Below, in pieces: positions 8,172 through 16,195 of a stretch of 38,756 nucleotides of DNA. Within the stretch, counting starts at the first letter, position 1, and each line of letters opens with the position of its first letter. This stretch comes from Flemingiibacterium sp045578725 (lineage in GTDB: Bacteria; Bacillota; Clostridia; Oscillospirales; CAG-272): positions 1-38,756 of the forward strand of contig JAZNKS010000051.1 of the NCBI GenBank assembly GCA_045578725.1. Direction: 5' to 3'. A model generated the notes under the pieces. That model saw only the letters and a list, made by a program, of their open reading frames with translations, was not told where the DNA came from and searched no databases. Position numbers and translations under genes: made by a program.

Positions 8172-8801
8172 ATGTTGGGAAAAATCTTTTCGGTACTGAT
8201 TCTGCTTTCAGCGGCTCACGGAGCCCTTTTGGGGCGGATGGATGCCCTTGGACCGGCGCTTCTTTCGGGCGCATCGAAGGCCGTGAGCGTCACGCTTTCG
8301 ACTCTCGGCGTGATGAGTCTTTGGAGCGGCGTGCTGGCCGTGATCCGCGAATCGGGCGGACTTGCGCGGATCGCAGGACTTGCAAAGCCTCTGCTTTCCT
8401 TCCTGTTTCCGACGACCGCGCGGACGGGGCGGGGACTGGATGCGGCCGTGACCTGTCTTGCCGCCAATCTGCTGGGGCTTGGCAATGCGGCGACACCGGC
8501 GGGCATTGATGCGCTGAAGAAGATGCAGGAGGGAAGCGATCGCCCCGGCATTGCCGCTCACGATGCTTCGATGCTGATTTCGCTGAATGCCGCATCCTTT
8601 TCGGTGTTTCCTGCGACCGTGATCGCTCTGCGGCAGGCGGCGGGAGCACAGATCCTCCTGGAGCTTCTGCCGGCTGTCTGGGCATCCGGGCTTGCCGGAA
8701 CCCTGACGGCGATTGTGTCCGTGAAGGTGATCGGCTTCATCGCCGGGCGGCATCGATCCGGGCTGCAGGTCCGTGCGGCCGCGAAAAGGCGGATCGTATG
8801 A
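8172..8801 (+). CDS. spmA: Spore maturation protein A
   Basis: SpmA (209 aa) is an integral membrane protein with a nucleoside-recognition (Gate) domain; in Bacillus, SpmA and SpmB act together in spore core dehydration. The conserved LAANLLGLGNAATPAGIDAL segment and several hydrophobic helices are seen. I chose the ATG at 8172 over the in-frame TTG at 8157 because GGGAG at 8159-8163 is then a correctly placed ribosome-binding site. The stop overlaps the spmB start by 4 bases. No convincing sigma-A promoter was found upstream, which fits mother-cell expression in Bacillus, but I could not fix a SigE site either. Confidence 0.95.
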   Translation: MLGKIFSVLILLSAAHGALLGRMDALGPALLSGASKAVSVTLSTLGVMSLWSGVLAVIRESGGLARIAGLAKPLLSFLFPTTARTGRGLDAAVTCLAANLLGLGNAATPAGIDALKKMQEGSDRPGIAAHDASMLISLNAASFSVFPATVIALRQAAGAQILLELLPAVWASGLAGTLTAIVSVKVIGFIAGRHRSGLQVRAAAKRRIV

Positions 8802-9298
8802 CAGGCTTTGCCAATGCCGTTGTCCCTGCCATCCTCGGAATCTGCGCCGTGCTGATTCTCGGCTCGAAGAAGCCGCTGTTCGATGTCTTCCTTGACGGAG
8901 CACGGGAGGGAATGCAGGTAGCGATCGGTCTGTTTCCAACCCTGTGCGGCCTTCTGGCGGCCGTTTCCATGCTGCAGGCATCCGGACTCGCCGACACACT
9001 CGGAGCGGTTCTGGAGGCCGTCTGGCCGCTCCCAGAGGGGATTGCCCCGTTTCTGATCCTCCGGCCGATCTCCGGATCGGCATCGACGGCGATGCTTACC
9101 GGGCTGATGGAATCCTTTGGGCCGGACAGCAAGACCGGAATCCTCGCCTCTGTGCTGATGGCATCCGGCGATACGCTGATCTATGTCCTCACGGTCTACA
9201 CCGCCGCCGCCGGGATCCGCCGCGCCCCGGCCGCCGTCACAGCGGGGATTCTTGCGATGCTCGCATCCACTCTGACGGCGATCCTCCTCCTTACATAA
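8798..9298 (+). CDS. spmB: Spore maturation protein B
   Basis: SpmB (166 aa), partner of SpmA, is a second membrane protein of the nucleoside-recognition family. Typical segments are FPTLCGLLAAVSMLQASG and RPISGSASTAML, and four to five hydrophobic helices are visible. It starts within the spmA stop (4-base overlap), so the pair is coupled. The structured repeat at 9302 begins 4 bases after the stop and probably supplies its terminator. Confidence 0.95.
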   Translation: MTGFANAVVPAILGICAVLILGSKKPLFDVFLDGAREGMQVAIGLFPTLCGLLAAVSMLQASGLADTLGAVLEAVWPLPEGIAPFLILRPISGSASTAMLTGLMESFGPDSKTGILASVLMASGDTLIYVLTVYTAAAGIRRAPAAVTAGILAMLASTLTAILLLT

Positions 9299-9301
9299 AA
9301 G

Positions 9302-9419
9302 AGGCGCTTTCGCGCCCGAATACATCGGTTTTTGTGTGCAAAGCACACAAAAATGGAACCCTCAATGGGTTCCAAGATGTATTTACTGGGGGCTGTTGCA
9401 TTTAGATGCAACAGCCCCT
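9302..9419. repeat. Structured intergenic repeat, copy 1 (118 bases)
   Basis: This matches 20258-20375 at 114 of 118 positions. Predicted folding: hairpin GGCGC/GCGCC (9303-9316); an outer stem AATACATC (9319-9326) with GATGTATT (9376-9383) that encloses two hairpins (9329-9353 and 9355-9373), making a three-way junction; and a 13-pair terminal hairpin (9389-9401 with 9406-9418, loop TTAG). It lies between convergent spmB and the capA-like gene and overlaps the last 36 bases of the latter. No transposase and no obvious target duplication are seen. Confidence 0.9.
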
Positions 9420-10663
9420 GCCATCGGGGAGGGGATGATGAAATCGCCCATGATCCGGCTGGCGTATTCCATCATTTTCGCCGGCGAAACGCCGGAATTG
9501 TACATCTTCTTCGTGCCGTGTTCGGCGGCCATTTCCTCCGGATAGACATCGAGAAAATAGAGATGCGAATTGTACCAGCGAGGGCCGAAATGGAAGGCGG
9601 TCGGAATGAAGGCCGGCGCATCAGTATAAACCGTACCGTCGCTCATGGCTACGATATCAAAGGTTAAAAATCCGCCGACCATGTTCTGCCATGCGGCCAT
9701 TCCGGAGATCAGATTGCCCAGCGAATAGATGCAGAGGGTGCGGCCGCCGTCGGAGCCTTCCACCCATTCGATCGGCTGGAGGACGTGCGGATGGTGGCCG
9801 AGGATGACATCCACACCCTGATCGGCCAGAAGGGAAGCAACACGCCGCTGTTCGGCGGACGGCTCGGTCTGATTCTCGATTCCCCAATGAACGGACACGA
9901 TCAGAAAATCGCAGAGCTCATTGACGGCCGCGCATTGGGCGATTATCGTTTCGTCATCGATCAGCGGGACGATCAGCTCGGAGCTTTGGGGCAGGGACAG
10001 GCCGTTGGTGCCGTAGGTGTAGGACAGGAGGCCGATCTTCACGCCCTCGCGCTCGATAATCCGGGGGGTGTTGTAATCTGCCTCGTTTTCGTAGCCGCCA
10101 ATCAGCGTGACGGGCTGGGTCTTCCAGAAATCGATGGTCCCCTGCAGGCCGGATGCCCCCTTGTCGCACATATGATTGTTGGCGATGCCGACGATGTCAA
10201 AGCCCATCTCGACCAGATCAAGGCCCAGCTCCTGCGGAGAATTGAAGCGGGGATAGCCGGAATAGCCGAGCGCCTCGCCGCCCATCAGCGTTTCCTGATT
10301 GATGAAGGCCAGATCAAAGGAGGCCACAAAATCGATGACATCGGTGTAGGTCGGCTTGAAATCGTAGGCGCGCACGGCACCCGGATCGGCGGCGGCGCGA
10401 TTGCGGGCATCGATATAAATGCAGGGGTGGATCACGTTGTCACCCGCCGCCAAAAAAGAAATCCGCGCCGTTTCCACCACCGGGGCTTCCGCCTCCGGGA
10501 TGCCGGAGATTGGCAGGGAAGGCCGCCCGGCCGATTCATCGGCGGCCGTATATTCGGGGGAAAGGACGCGGATCGGCTCATCGATATCGGCGGGCCGGCC
10601 GCAGGAAGCAATTCCCGCGGCAAGGGAAAGGGCGAGCATAAAACACGCAAGCTTTCGTACCAT
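9383..10663 (-). CDS. CapA family lipoprotein (poly-gamma-glutamate capsule-type metallophosphatase fold)
   Basis: This 426-residue lipoprotein has an N-terminal signal with lipobox IASC (Cys21), a low-complexity linker, then a PGA_cap domain: FLAAGDNVIHPCI near the start, FINQETLMGG, GIANNHMCDKGASG, SVHWGIE and ILGHHPHVLQPIEW. These are the Asp, Asn and His metal-site motifs of the calcineurin-like fold. In Bacillus CapA/PgsA takes part in poly-gamma-glutamate synthesis or export, but most homologues, including isolated ones like this, have unknown roles. Ten bases separate it from the ABC ATPase upstream, so it is cotranscribed with the transporter. The last 11 residues (GAVASKCNSPQ) and the stop are encoded by the structured repeat, so the native C-terminus has probably been replaced. 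Confidence 0.9.
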   Translation of the reverse strand: MVRKLACFMLALSLAAGIASCGRPADIDEPIRVLSPEYTAADESAGRPSLPISGIPEAEAPVVETARISFLAAGDNVIHPCIYIDARNRAAADPGAVRAYDFKPTYTDVIDFVASFDLAFINQETLMGGEALGYSGYPRFNSPQELGLDLVEMGFDIVGIANNHMCDKGASGLQGTIDFWKTQPVTLIGGYENEADYNTPRIIEREGVKIGLLSYTYGTNGLSLPQSSELIVPLIDDETIIAQCAAVNELCDFLIVSVHWGIENQTEPSAEQRRVASLLADQGVDVILGHHPHVLQPIEWVEGSDGGRTLCIYSLGNLISGMAAWQNMVGGFLTFDIVAMSDGTVYTDAPAFIPTAFHFGPRWYNSHLYFLDVYPEEMAAEHGTKKMYNSGVSPAKMMEYASRIMGDFIIPSPMAGAVASKCNSPQ

Positions 10664-10672
10664 ATTCTTTCC

Positions 10673-11425
10673 TTATTTCTCGTTTTCGCTGAGCGCGCCG
10701 AGGAAGGCGGAAAGCCGGGGGTTCTCGGGATGGTCGAGCACATCCTCGGGACGGCCGTCCACGGCAATCACACCGTTCTCCATAAAGATCACGCGGTCGG
10801 AGATGTAGCGCGCGAAGCTCATTTCGTGGGTGACGACGATCATCGTCATCCGCTCCTGTGCCAGCTGCTTCATGACCTGCAGAACCTCACCGGTCAGCTC
10901 CGGATCCAGCGCGGAGGTCGGCTCATCAAAGAGTAAGAGCTCCGGCTCGGTCATCAGCGCTCTTGCAATGGCGACACGCTGCTTCTGACCGCCCGAAAGG
11001 GAGGAGGGCATCGCATCAATTTTGTCGGCCAGACCGACCTTTTCAAGAAGGGCAATGCATTTTTCATCCGCCTGTACCCGGCTCATCAGCCGATTGGTGA
11101 CAGGCGCGCAGATCATGTTGCCGCGCACCGACATATGCGGGAAGAGATTGAAGTGCTGGAAGACCATTCCCGTGCGGGAAAGGATCTTCTGGCGCTGTTT
11201 GTCCTTGACATACACGCCGTCCGTTACAAAGGATTCCCCCTTGACGGAAATCGTGCCGTCATCAATGGTTTCCAGGCAGATCAGCGAGCGGAGCATCGTG
11301 GATTTGCCGCTTCCGGACGGGCCGATGACCGAAATGATCTCGCCCTGATTCACATCAAAGGTGACGCCCTTCAATACATGATTGTCGCCGAAGGACTTTT
11401 TTATATTCTTTACGGAAAGCATCAT
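10673..11425 (-). CDS. Amino acid ABC transporter ATP-binding protein
   Basis: This is a 250-residue GlnQ-type ATPase. Walker A is GPSGSGKST at about 35-43, followed by the Q-loop, the signature LSGGQKQRVAIARAL, Walker B with LLLFDEPTSALDPEL, and the switch histidine in VVTHEMSFAR. It energises import of a polar amino acid together with the permease encoded just upstream (12 bases apart). No substrate-binding protein gene is present in the cluster, so the substrate cannot be guessed from context. Confidence 0.95.
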   Translation of the reverse strand: MMLSVKNIKKSFGDNHVLKGVTFDVNQGEIISVIGPSGSGKSTMLRSLICLETIDDGTISVKGESFVTDGVYVKDKQRQKILSRTGMVFQHFNLFPHMSVRGNMICAPVTNRLMSRVQADEKCIALLEKVGLADKIDAMPSSLSGGQKQRVAIARALMTEPELLLFDEPTSALDPELTGEVLQVMKQLAQERMTMIVVTHEMSFARYISDRVIFMENGVIAVDGRPEDVLDHPENPRLSAFLGALSENEK

Positions 11426-11437
11426 AATTATCTATCC

Positions 11438-12148
11438 TCAATAGTTTGTCTTTTTCTCGATATACTGGAAGAGCTTGGTCAGCGCGAAGATGATGATCAT
11501 GTAGATGACAGCCGCGACCGCAAAGGGGTAGACATTGGACAGAGAGGTGACCTGCGCCTTGGTCAGGTGCATCAGATCCTGAATGCCGAGGGTGGTGGCG
11601 AGCGCGGTATCCTTGACCAGCGTGACCGCCTCGTTGCAGACGGCGGGAATGGCGACCTTTATCATCTGCGGCAGGACGATTTTGAAGACGGTCTGGAGCC
11701 GGGAGAGTCCGAGCACCTGCGCCGCTTCATACTGACCCTTGTCGATGGATTTGATGCCGCCGCGGAAGATTTCGGCAAAATAGGCGGCGTAATTGAGGAC
11801 AAAGGCAAGGCAGGCGGTGGGGAACCGGTCAAAGGCCAGCGCCGGAGAGATGTAGGGCAGACCGAAATAGAAGAAAAGCAGCTGAAGCATCAGCGGCGTT
11901 CCGCGCATGAGAAAGACATAGCCGCGGGCGGGGAGCCGGATCCATGCGTGCTTGGAGGCACAGAGAAAATTGACGATCAGGCCGAGCGGAATGGAAAGCA
12001 GGATGACAATAAAAAAGAGCGAAAAGGTTACGCCGAGGCCGCCCGAAAGGATTTTTATGGTGTTCGGCAGAGTTTCGGCGATCCGGCTGATGGATGCAAG
12101 CTGAAGGGGAAGAATGACAAACGCCTCCTTGATACTGATATGCGCCAA
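11438..12148 (-). CDS. Amino acid ABC transporter permease
   Basis: This is a membrane permease of the HisM/GlnP type with about five hydrophobic helices and the EAA loop (EAAQVLGLSRLQTVFKIVLP) that docks the ATPase. The start is uncertain. The TTG at 12148 used here lies only about 15 bases after the -10 hexamer, leaving no room for a ribosome-binding site. A strong AAGGAGG lies further in (12124-12130), and the codon 8 bases after it is an in-frame ATT (12113-12115), with no ATG, GTG or TTG in frame nearby. The real N-terminus may therefore be near 12115, using ATT or a miscalled base. It is the first gene of the permease-ATPase-capA operon. Confidence 0.9.
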   Translation of the reverse strand: MAHISIKEAFVILPLQLASISRIAETLPNTIKILSGGLGVTFSLFFIVILLSIPLGLIVNFLCASKHAWIRLPARGYVFLMRGTPLMLQLLFFYFGLPYISPALAFDRFPTACLAFVLNYAAYFAEIFRGGIKSIDKGQYEAAQVLGLSRLQTVFKIVLPQMIKVAIPAVCNEAVTLVKDTALATTLGIQDLMHLTKAQVTSLSNVYPFAVAAVIYMIIIFALTKLFQYIEKKTNY

Positions 12149-12163
12149 TACAGGCGCCTATAT

Positions 12164-12192
12164 ATTGTATCATATTTTGTTAATTTTGTAAA
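12164..12192 (-). promoter_or_regulatory. Promoter of the ABC transporter/capA operon, overlapped by an inverted repeat
   Basis: On the minus strand TTTACA (12187-12192) is 17 bases from TACAAT (12164-12169). An imperfect palindrome TGTTTAC-AAA-ATTAACA covers the -35 region and could be an operator. Confidence 0.6.
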
Positions 12193-12250
12193 CAGCTAAA
12201 ACGACAAAATTTCCCGAAAAAGAAATCTTTTTTTATTTTTTTGAAAACCG

Positions 12251-12279
12251 TTGCAATCCCGTCCCGATTATGGTACAAT
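12251..12279 (+). promoter_or_regulatory. Promoter of the lipid kinase gene
   Basis: TTGCAA (12251-12256) and TACAAT (12274-12279) are 17 bases apart. It gives a leader of about 20 bases before the ATG at 12308 and rules out a TTG start at 12251. Confidence 0.75.
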
Positions 12280-12307
12280 AATAGTAAGAGAAAAACAGCG
12301 CGAAAGG

Positions 12308-13303
12308 ATGTTTCATACGATCAAACACTGTTTTGTCATCAATCCCTGTGCGGGCAAGGGGCAGGAATCGGGGCCGCTTGCCGAAAAAATCCGCGATGCC
12401 TGCGCAGCAGGCTCCGCCGAATACGAGATTTATCTGACAAAGGCGCCGGGCGATGCCACCCGCTTTGTTAAAGAGCGGATTGCGAGGAAAGCTTCCGATG
12501 AATGCCTTCGCTTCTATGCCTGCGGAGGGGACGGAACCCTCGGCGAGGTGGTCGGCGGCGCGGTGGACGAATCCTTCGGCGGCCCGATCCCCGGCGTGCA
12601 GATCGGCTGCATCCCGATCGGTACGGGCAACGATTTCATCCGCAATTTCACCCATCCCACCTTCTTTTGCGATATCACCAAGCAGCTGCTCGGCGATCCG
12701 ATCACCGTTGACTGCTATGCCATCAATGATCGGTACGGCCTGAACATGGTCAATACCGGCGTGGACTGCGATGCGGCGGCCAAGGCGGCCGAGCTCAAAA
12801 AGCATCCGCTGATGCCCAAGAGCCTCGCCTATTTCGGCGGCGTTGCCAGCGTACTGAAAAAGAATCTCGGCAAGGTCATCCGCGTGGTCCGCTCGGACGG
12901 CTCGGCGATCGGCCGCGAATTTGAGCTGTGTGCGGTCGCCAACGGCGGCTACTGCGGAGGCGGCTTCTTCTCGGCGCCGCTCTCCTGTCTGGATGACGGC
13001 CTGCTCGATATCAGCTTAATCCGCAAGGTATCCCGGCTGACCTTTCTGCGGCTGGTCTTTTCCTACCGAAAGGGCACGCACTTAAAGACCCGGATCGGGA
13101 AAAAGGTGGTCAGCTACATTCAGGACACCGCCATCACCTTCCAGTTCGAGAAGGAGGAAACGGTCTGCGTTGACGGCGAGATTATCACGATGAAGGAAGC
13201 CCGCTTCCGCGTGGTGCCGCGCGCTCTCTCCTTTGTAGTGCCGGTCGGATCGGTCTGCAGGAGCCTTTCCGCCGCCCAGGAAACAAGCATCGACGATCTG
13301 TAA
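12308..13303 (+). CDS. Diacylglycerol kinase-like lipid kinase (YegS/DagK family)
   Basis: This 331-residue protein of the diacylglycerol kinase catalytic family has the NPCAGKG motif at about 12-18, the nucleotide-binding CGGDGTLGE at 72-80 and IPIGTGNDF at 102-110. A member of this group recycles diacylglycerol to phosphatidate, but some members phosphorylate other lipids. The longer frame back to 12251 is rejected because it overlaps the -35 box. The ATG at 12308 directly abuts GAAAGG, which is too close for a normal ribosome-binding site; an ACG at 12317 would have better spacing, so the exact start is open. The gene stands alone and is convergent with the SGNH hydrolase. Confidence 0.9.
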   Translation: MFHTIKHCFVINPCAGKGQESGPLAEKIRDACAAGSAEYEIYLTKAPGDATRFVKERIARKASDECLRFYACGGDGTLGEVVGGAVDESFGGPIPGVQIGCIPIGTGNDFIRNFTHPTFFCDITKQLLGDPITVDCYAINDRYGLNMVNTGVDCDAAAKAAELKKHPLMPKSLAYFGGVASVLKKNLGKVIRVVRSDGSAIGREFELCAVANGGYCGGGFFSAPLSCLDDGLLDISLIRKVSRLTFLRLVFSYRKGTHLKTRIGKKVVSYIQDTAITFQFEKEETVCVDGEIITMKEARFRVVPRALSFVVPVGSVCRSLSAAQETSIDDL

Positions 13304-13304
13304 A

Positions 13305-13344
13305 AAAAGCACGCTCCGGAGAAAACTCCGGAGCGCTCTTTTTA
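13305..13344. terminator. Bidirectional terminator between lipid kinase and SGNH hydrolase genes
   Basis: GCTCCGGAG (13313-13321) and CTCCGGAGC (13326-13334) pair around AAAA. An A run lies to the left and a T run to the right. Confidence 0.85.
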
Positions 13345-14235
13345 TGCGTACAGGTTATTCATGATTTCATCGGCGCGGTCGGCGATTTCGGCCTCGTGCG
13401 GCTTGTTCTCGCGGTACACCTTCGCGATATTCATGAAATATTCGCGGGGGTATTTTTCGTTGTCGAGATAATCATTGATGAAAGCCATCTTTTCTTCCAG
13501 CGTCCCGGCATCCTTCGGGATGACCATATACTCAACGGCGAAGATCTGGCGCAGGATGGCAATTTTTTCGCACCATTCCTGCAGATATTCGGGAATCTGA
13601 TGGAAGGGCCCGATGTCGATGCCCTGCGCCTTCAGGAAGCATTCGGCCATGCAGAAATGTCCGAGGAAATTGGGGTGGACATGATCGGGATTGTAGAGAT
13701 TCCCGCGCAGGAAGCGGGCCGAGAGATAGCTGTGATAATCGATCAGATCGAGATTCAATTCCTTTGCCATGGCGCGGACAGCCGCCGAATAGTGCTCCAG
13801 CAGGGCAAAGCCGCCGGGAAGGGGCTCCTCACCGGTCGCAACCGGCTCGGCATAGGGGGAAGGCGTGCAGAGGATGACGGTGATACCGTGCTCCTGCAGC
13901 TCGCCGATCAGCGTCCGCATTCCGGCATTGTAGCTATCGTAGGCCTTTTTCAGGCCCTCCTCCCGTTCAGGTGAGGGACGCTTCAGATGATCGCGCCAGG
14001 AATCGTTCATGCCAAGCATGATGACAACGTGGGTCGGATTGTGGGAATAGAGATCGTCAATGAAGCGGCGTGCGGAATAGACCGAGCCGCCGGAGATGCC
14101 GGCATTGTAAAATTTTACGCCGGCTTCGGGAAGCTGCGTTTTGTAGGCATCGATAATCAGCGGTACAAACTGGTTGGCGGCTGTGATGCTGTCGCCGAGG
14201 AAGCATACGCGGGAATGGTCGGGGAAACGTTTCAT
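13342..14235 (-). CDS. SGNH/GDSL-family hydrolase
   Basis: This is a 297-residue esterase-fold protein with all four SGNH blocks: FLGDSIT with nucleophile S16, NAGISGGS (G46), GMND (N77), and the catalytic pair D184-x-x-H187 in NPDHVHPN. There is no signal peptide, so it acts in the cytoplasm. Family members remove acyl groups from lipids or from acetylated sugars; the substrate here is unknown. It starts 13 bases after the SpoIID/LytB gene and looks like the last gene of that minus-strand operon. Confidence 0.9.
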   Translation of the reverse strand: MKRFPDHSRVCFLGDSITAANQFVPLIIDAYKTQLPEAGVKFYNAGISGGSVYSARRFIDDLYSHNPTHVVIMLGMNDSWRDHLKRPSPEREEGLKKAYDSYNAGMRTLIGELQEHGITVILCTPSPYAEPVATGEEPLPGGFALLEHYSAAVRAMAKELNLDLIDYHSYLSARFLRGNLYNPDHVHPNFLGHFCMAECFLKAQGIDIGPFHQIPEYLQEWCEKIAILRQIFAVEYMVIPKDAGTLEEKMAFINDYLDNEKYPREYFMNIAKVYRENKPHEAEIADRADEIMNNLYA

Positions 14236-14248
14236 TATGCATTCTCCT

Positions 14249-16195
14249 TTAGGGATTGATCAGACGGTCATAGGGAAGGATTTCGATATCGGTGAAGTAC
14301 TTGTGCAGAATCTCGGCGGCGGGGGTTCCGGCGCGGGCCAGATCGCGGATGCCGATCTGCGAGATGCCGACTCCGTGCCCCCAGCCCTTGCCGCAGAAGA
14401 TGAAGCTGGTAGGCTTGGAGGCATAGACGGTGCATTTGCCGTCATCGGGCTCGACAGCCGATATGGGGCCGGATCCGGTCATGACGGTAGTACTCTGAAG
14501 GGGCGCGCTTACACGGCCGGAGCCGGTAAGAATGGTCTGGGCGCCGATTCCCGCGATGGGAAGCCGGGTAAGGGCGGTGCGGACCTCGATGGCCGCTTCG
14601 CTCTTCTTTGCCTCCTCGCCGAAATCCTTTTCATCGGCTTCGACGGAGCCCTTGCCGACCACAAAGTTCGCGCTGTACAGGCCGAGCACCGTGCGCACCA
14701 GATCGGTGGATTTCACGGTGATGCCGTTTCCGTAGACATCGCGCAGGGTGACCTTGTAGACATAGGTGGAATTGGTCGCCAGCTGATCAATTTCGACGGA
14801 GGCGATGTTGCCCTTGATGGCGGTGTAGCCTTTGGAGCGGAGCCGCTCGGCCAGCTCATAGGGGGTATATTCGATCTTCCAGATACCGAGCGAATGGCTG
14901 GCGTAATCCTCCCACGGCGTTTCAACGGCGACCATGGCGGGGCTTGACCAGCCGTCCCAGGCCTGCTCCACGTTGATCGTGATGCCGCCGCATACGGCGC
15001 TGTAGAAGGTGGTGAGAATTTCATTGTCATAGCTGACCACCATGCCGGCAGTCGCATCCACGCAGGCTCTCACACCGTCGGTGGTGCGCGCCTGGCCGCT
15101 GTAGACCTGACAATGGGCGGTGTTGCAGACATCCACGCCGTACGCCTTGCTGTGCCGTCCCATCAGGGAGAGGACATAGGAGCGCACGCAGATTGAGAAG
15201 GCCTTCATGGCCTCATCGGGCCAGCTGCTGGAGATTTCGTAGGGAACGACGCCCTTGATGTAATCGCCGAGGGAAACGATGTTGGTCAGCGATACGCCGT
15301 CGGTCGAACCCTTGATGTAGCGGCGGAACATGAAAATGCCGGTATAGAGCTTCTTGGCGGGGGTGACCATATAGGTCACGGAGCCGTCAGGGGATGCACC
15401 GGCCATCAGACCGACAGCGGTGGTATCCGCATCGTCGTATTCAAAGAGGATCCGGTCATTCAGGGGATTTACCAGCGCGGTGCCGGTTTCGGACGGGCCG
15501 ACAACCGTAATCGCATAGCCGGCTTCCAGCGCCGGAATCGCCTCCTTGATTTTGGCGGCGAGCGACAGAGCCAGCTCCTCGTTTACAAAGTGGCCGGTGC
15601 GCACGCACATACCGCCCGAAACATAGGAGGGAATGCTGTAAACACCGATTGTATTGAGAATCGGCTCGATCTGGGCAATCAGCGCCGTTACATCGGCACT
15701 TGTCATGGCGCTTCCGATCTGGACGTGCCAGCCGCCGATGACGGTTTTGGAAGCATCGGAGGTCTTCGAATAGGTCATCGCGGATTTGGAGAGATTGGCA
15801 TCCACCACGCAGGAAACCTTGGCATCGGGAAGCTGCCAGAGAACCTCGTGCGGATATTCCGCCTCCAGGCGGCTTGTCTTCACAACGGTGAAGCCGTAGG
15901 GAGAATCGGTTTCAAAGCCGACCGTGACATTGGTGCCGGTCATCAGACCGACGAGGATTTTCTTTTCATCGAGGGTGGGATCGACGGGCACGCCGAATTC
16001 GTACACCGGCTCCTCCGGCGCGGCAGGATCGGCCGCATCGGTGTCAGCCGGCTCGGCGGCATAGATGTTGCCGGTCAAGAGGATATAGAGCGCGGTGAAG
16101 ACAACCGAGCCGACCATCAGAATGGCCAGAACCAGCGCAAGAATCCGCTGCATCTGCTCCCGTCTGGCGCGCTTCGATTTCTTATTAGTTGACAA
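14249..16195 (-). CDS. SpoIID/LytB domain protein, membrane-anchored
   Basis: This is a 648-residue protein. A basic N-terminus and one membrane helix (about 18-40) anchor it outside the membrane. A long region follows (about 60-290) with SPOR-like repeated alpha/beta segments, such as SVVDANLSKSAMTYSKTSD-type runs, that I cannot assign firmly. The SpoIID domain comes next: GVVPYEISSSWPDEAMKA, the cysteine-containing ICVRSYVL and VCNTAHCQVYSG, YSAVCGG, and near the end WGHGVGISQIG. SpoIID proteins are lytic transglycosylases that trim peptidoglycan; LytB-like relatives stimulate amidases. The start codon is TTG with GAGAGGAG before it, and it overlaps the upstream gene by 11 bases. With a length nearly double that of SpoIID, a vegetative LytB-type role is also possible. 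Confidence 0.88.
   Translation of the reverse strand: MSTNKKSKRARREQMQRILALVLAILMVGSVVFTALYILLTGNIYAAEPADTDAADPAAPEEPVYEFGVPVDPTLDEKKILVGLMTGTNVTVGFETDSPYGFTVVKTSRLEAEYPHEVLWQLPDAKVSCVVDANLSKSAMTYSKTSDASKTVIGGWHVQIGSAMTSADVTALIAQIEPILNTIGVYSIPSYVSGGMCVRTGHFVNEELALSLAAKIKEAIPALEAGYAITVVGPSETGTALVNPLNDRILFEYDDADTTAVGLMAGASPDGSVTYMVTPAKKLYTGIFMFRRYIKGSTDGVSLTNIVSLGDYIKGVVPYEISSSWPDEAMKAFSICVRSYVLSLMGRHSKAYGVDVCNTAHCQVYSGQARTTDGVRACVDATAGMVVSYDNEILTTFYSAVCGGITINVEQAWDGWSSPAMVAVETPWEDYASHSLGIWKIEYTPYELAERLRSKGYTAIKGNIASVEIDQLATNSTYVYKVTLRDVYGNGITVKSTDLVRTVLGLYSANFVVGKGSVEADEKDFGEEAKKSEAAIEVRTALTRLPIAGIGAQTILTGSGRVSAPLQSTTVMTGSGPISAVEPDDGKCTVYASKPTSFIFCGKGWGHGVGISQIGIRDLARAGTPAAEILHKYFTDIEILPYDRLINP

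Noticed and set aside
12251..12307. N-terminal extension of the lipid kinase from a TTG at 12251
   Set aside because: The extension lies on the -35 and -10 boxes and the kinase family normally begins close to the INPxAGKG motif.
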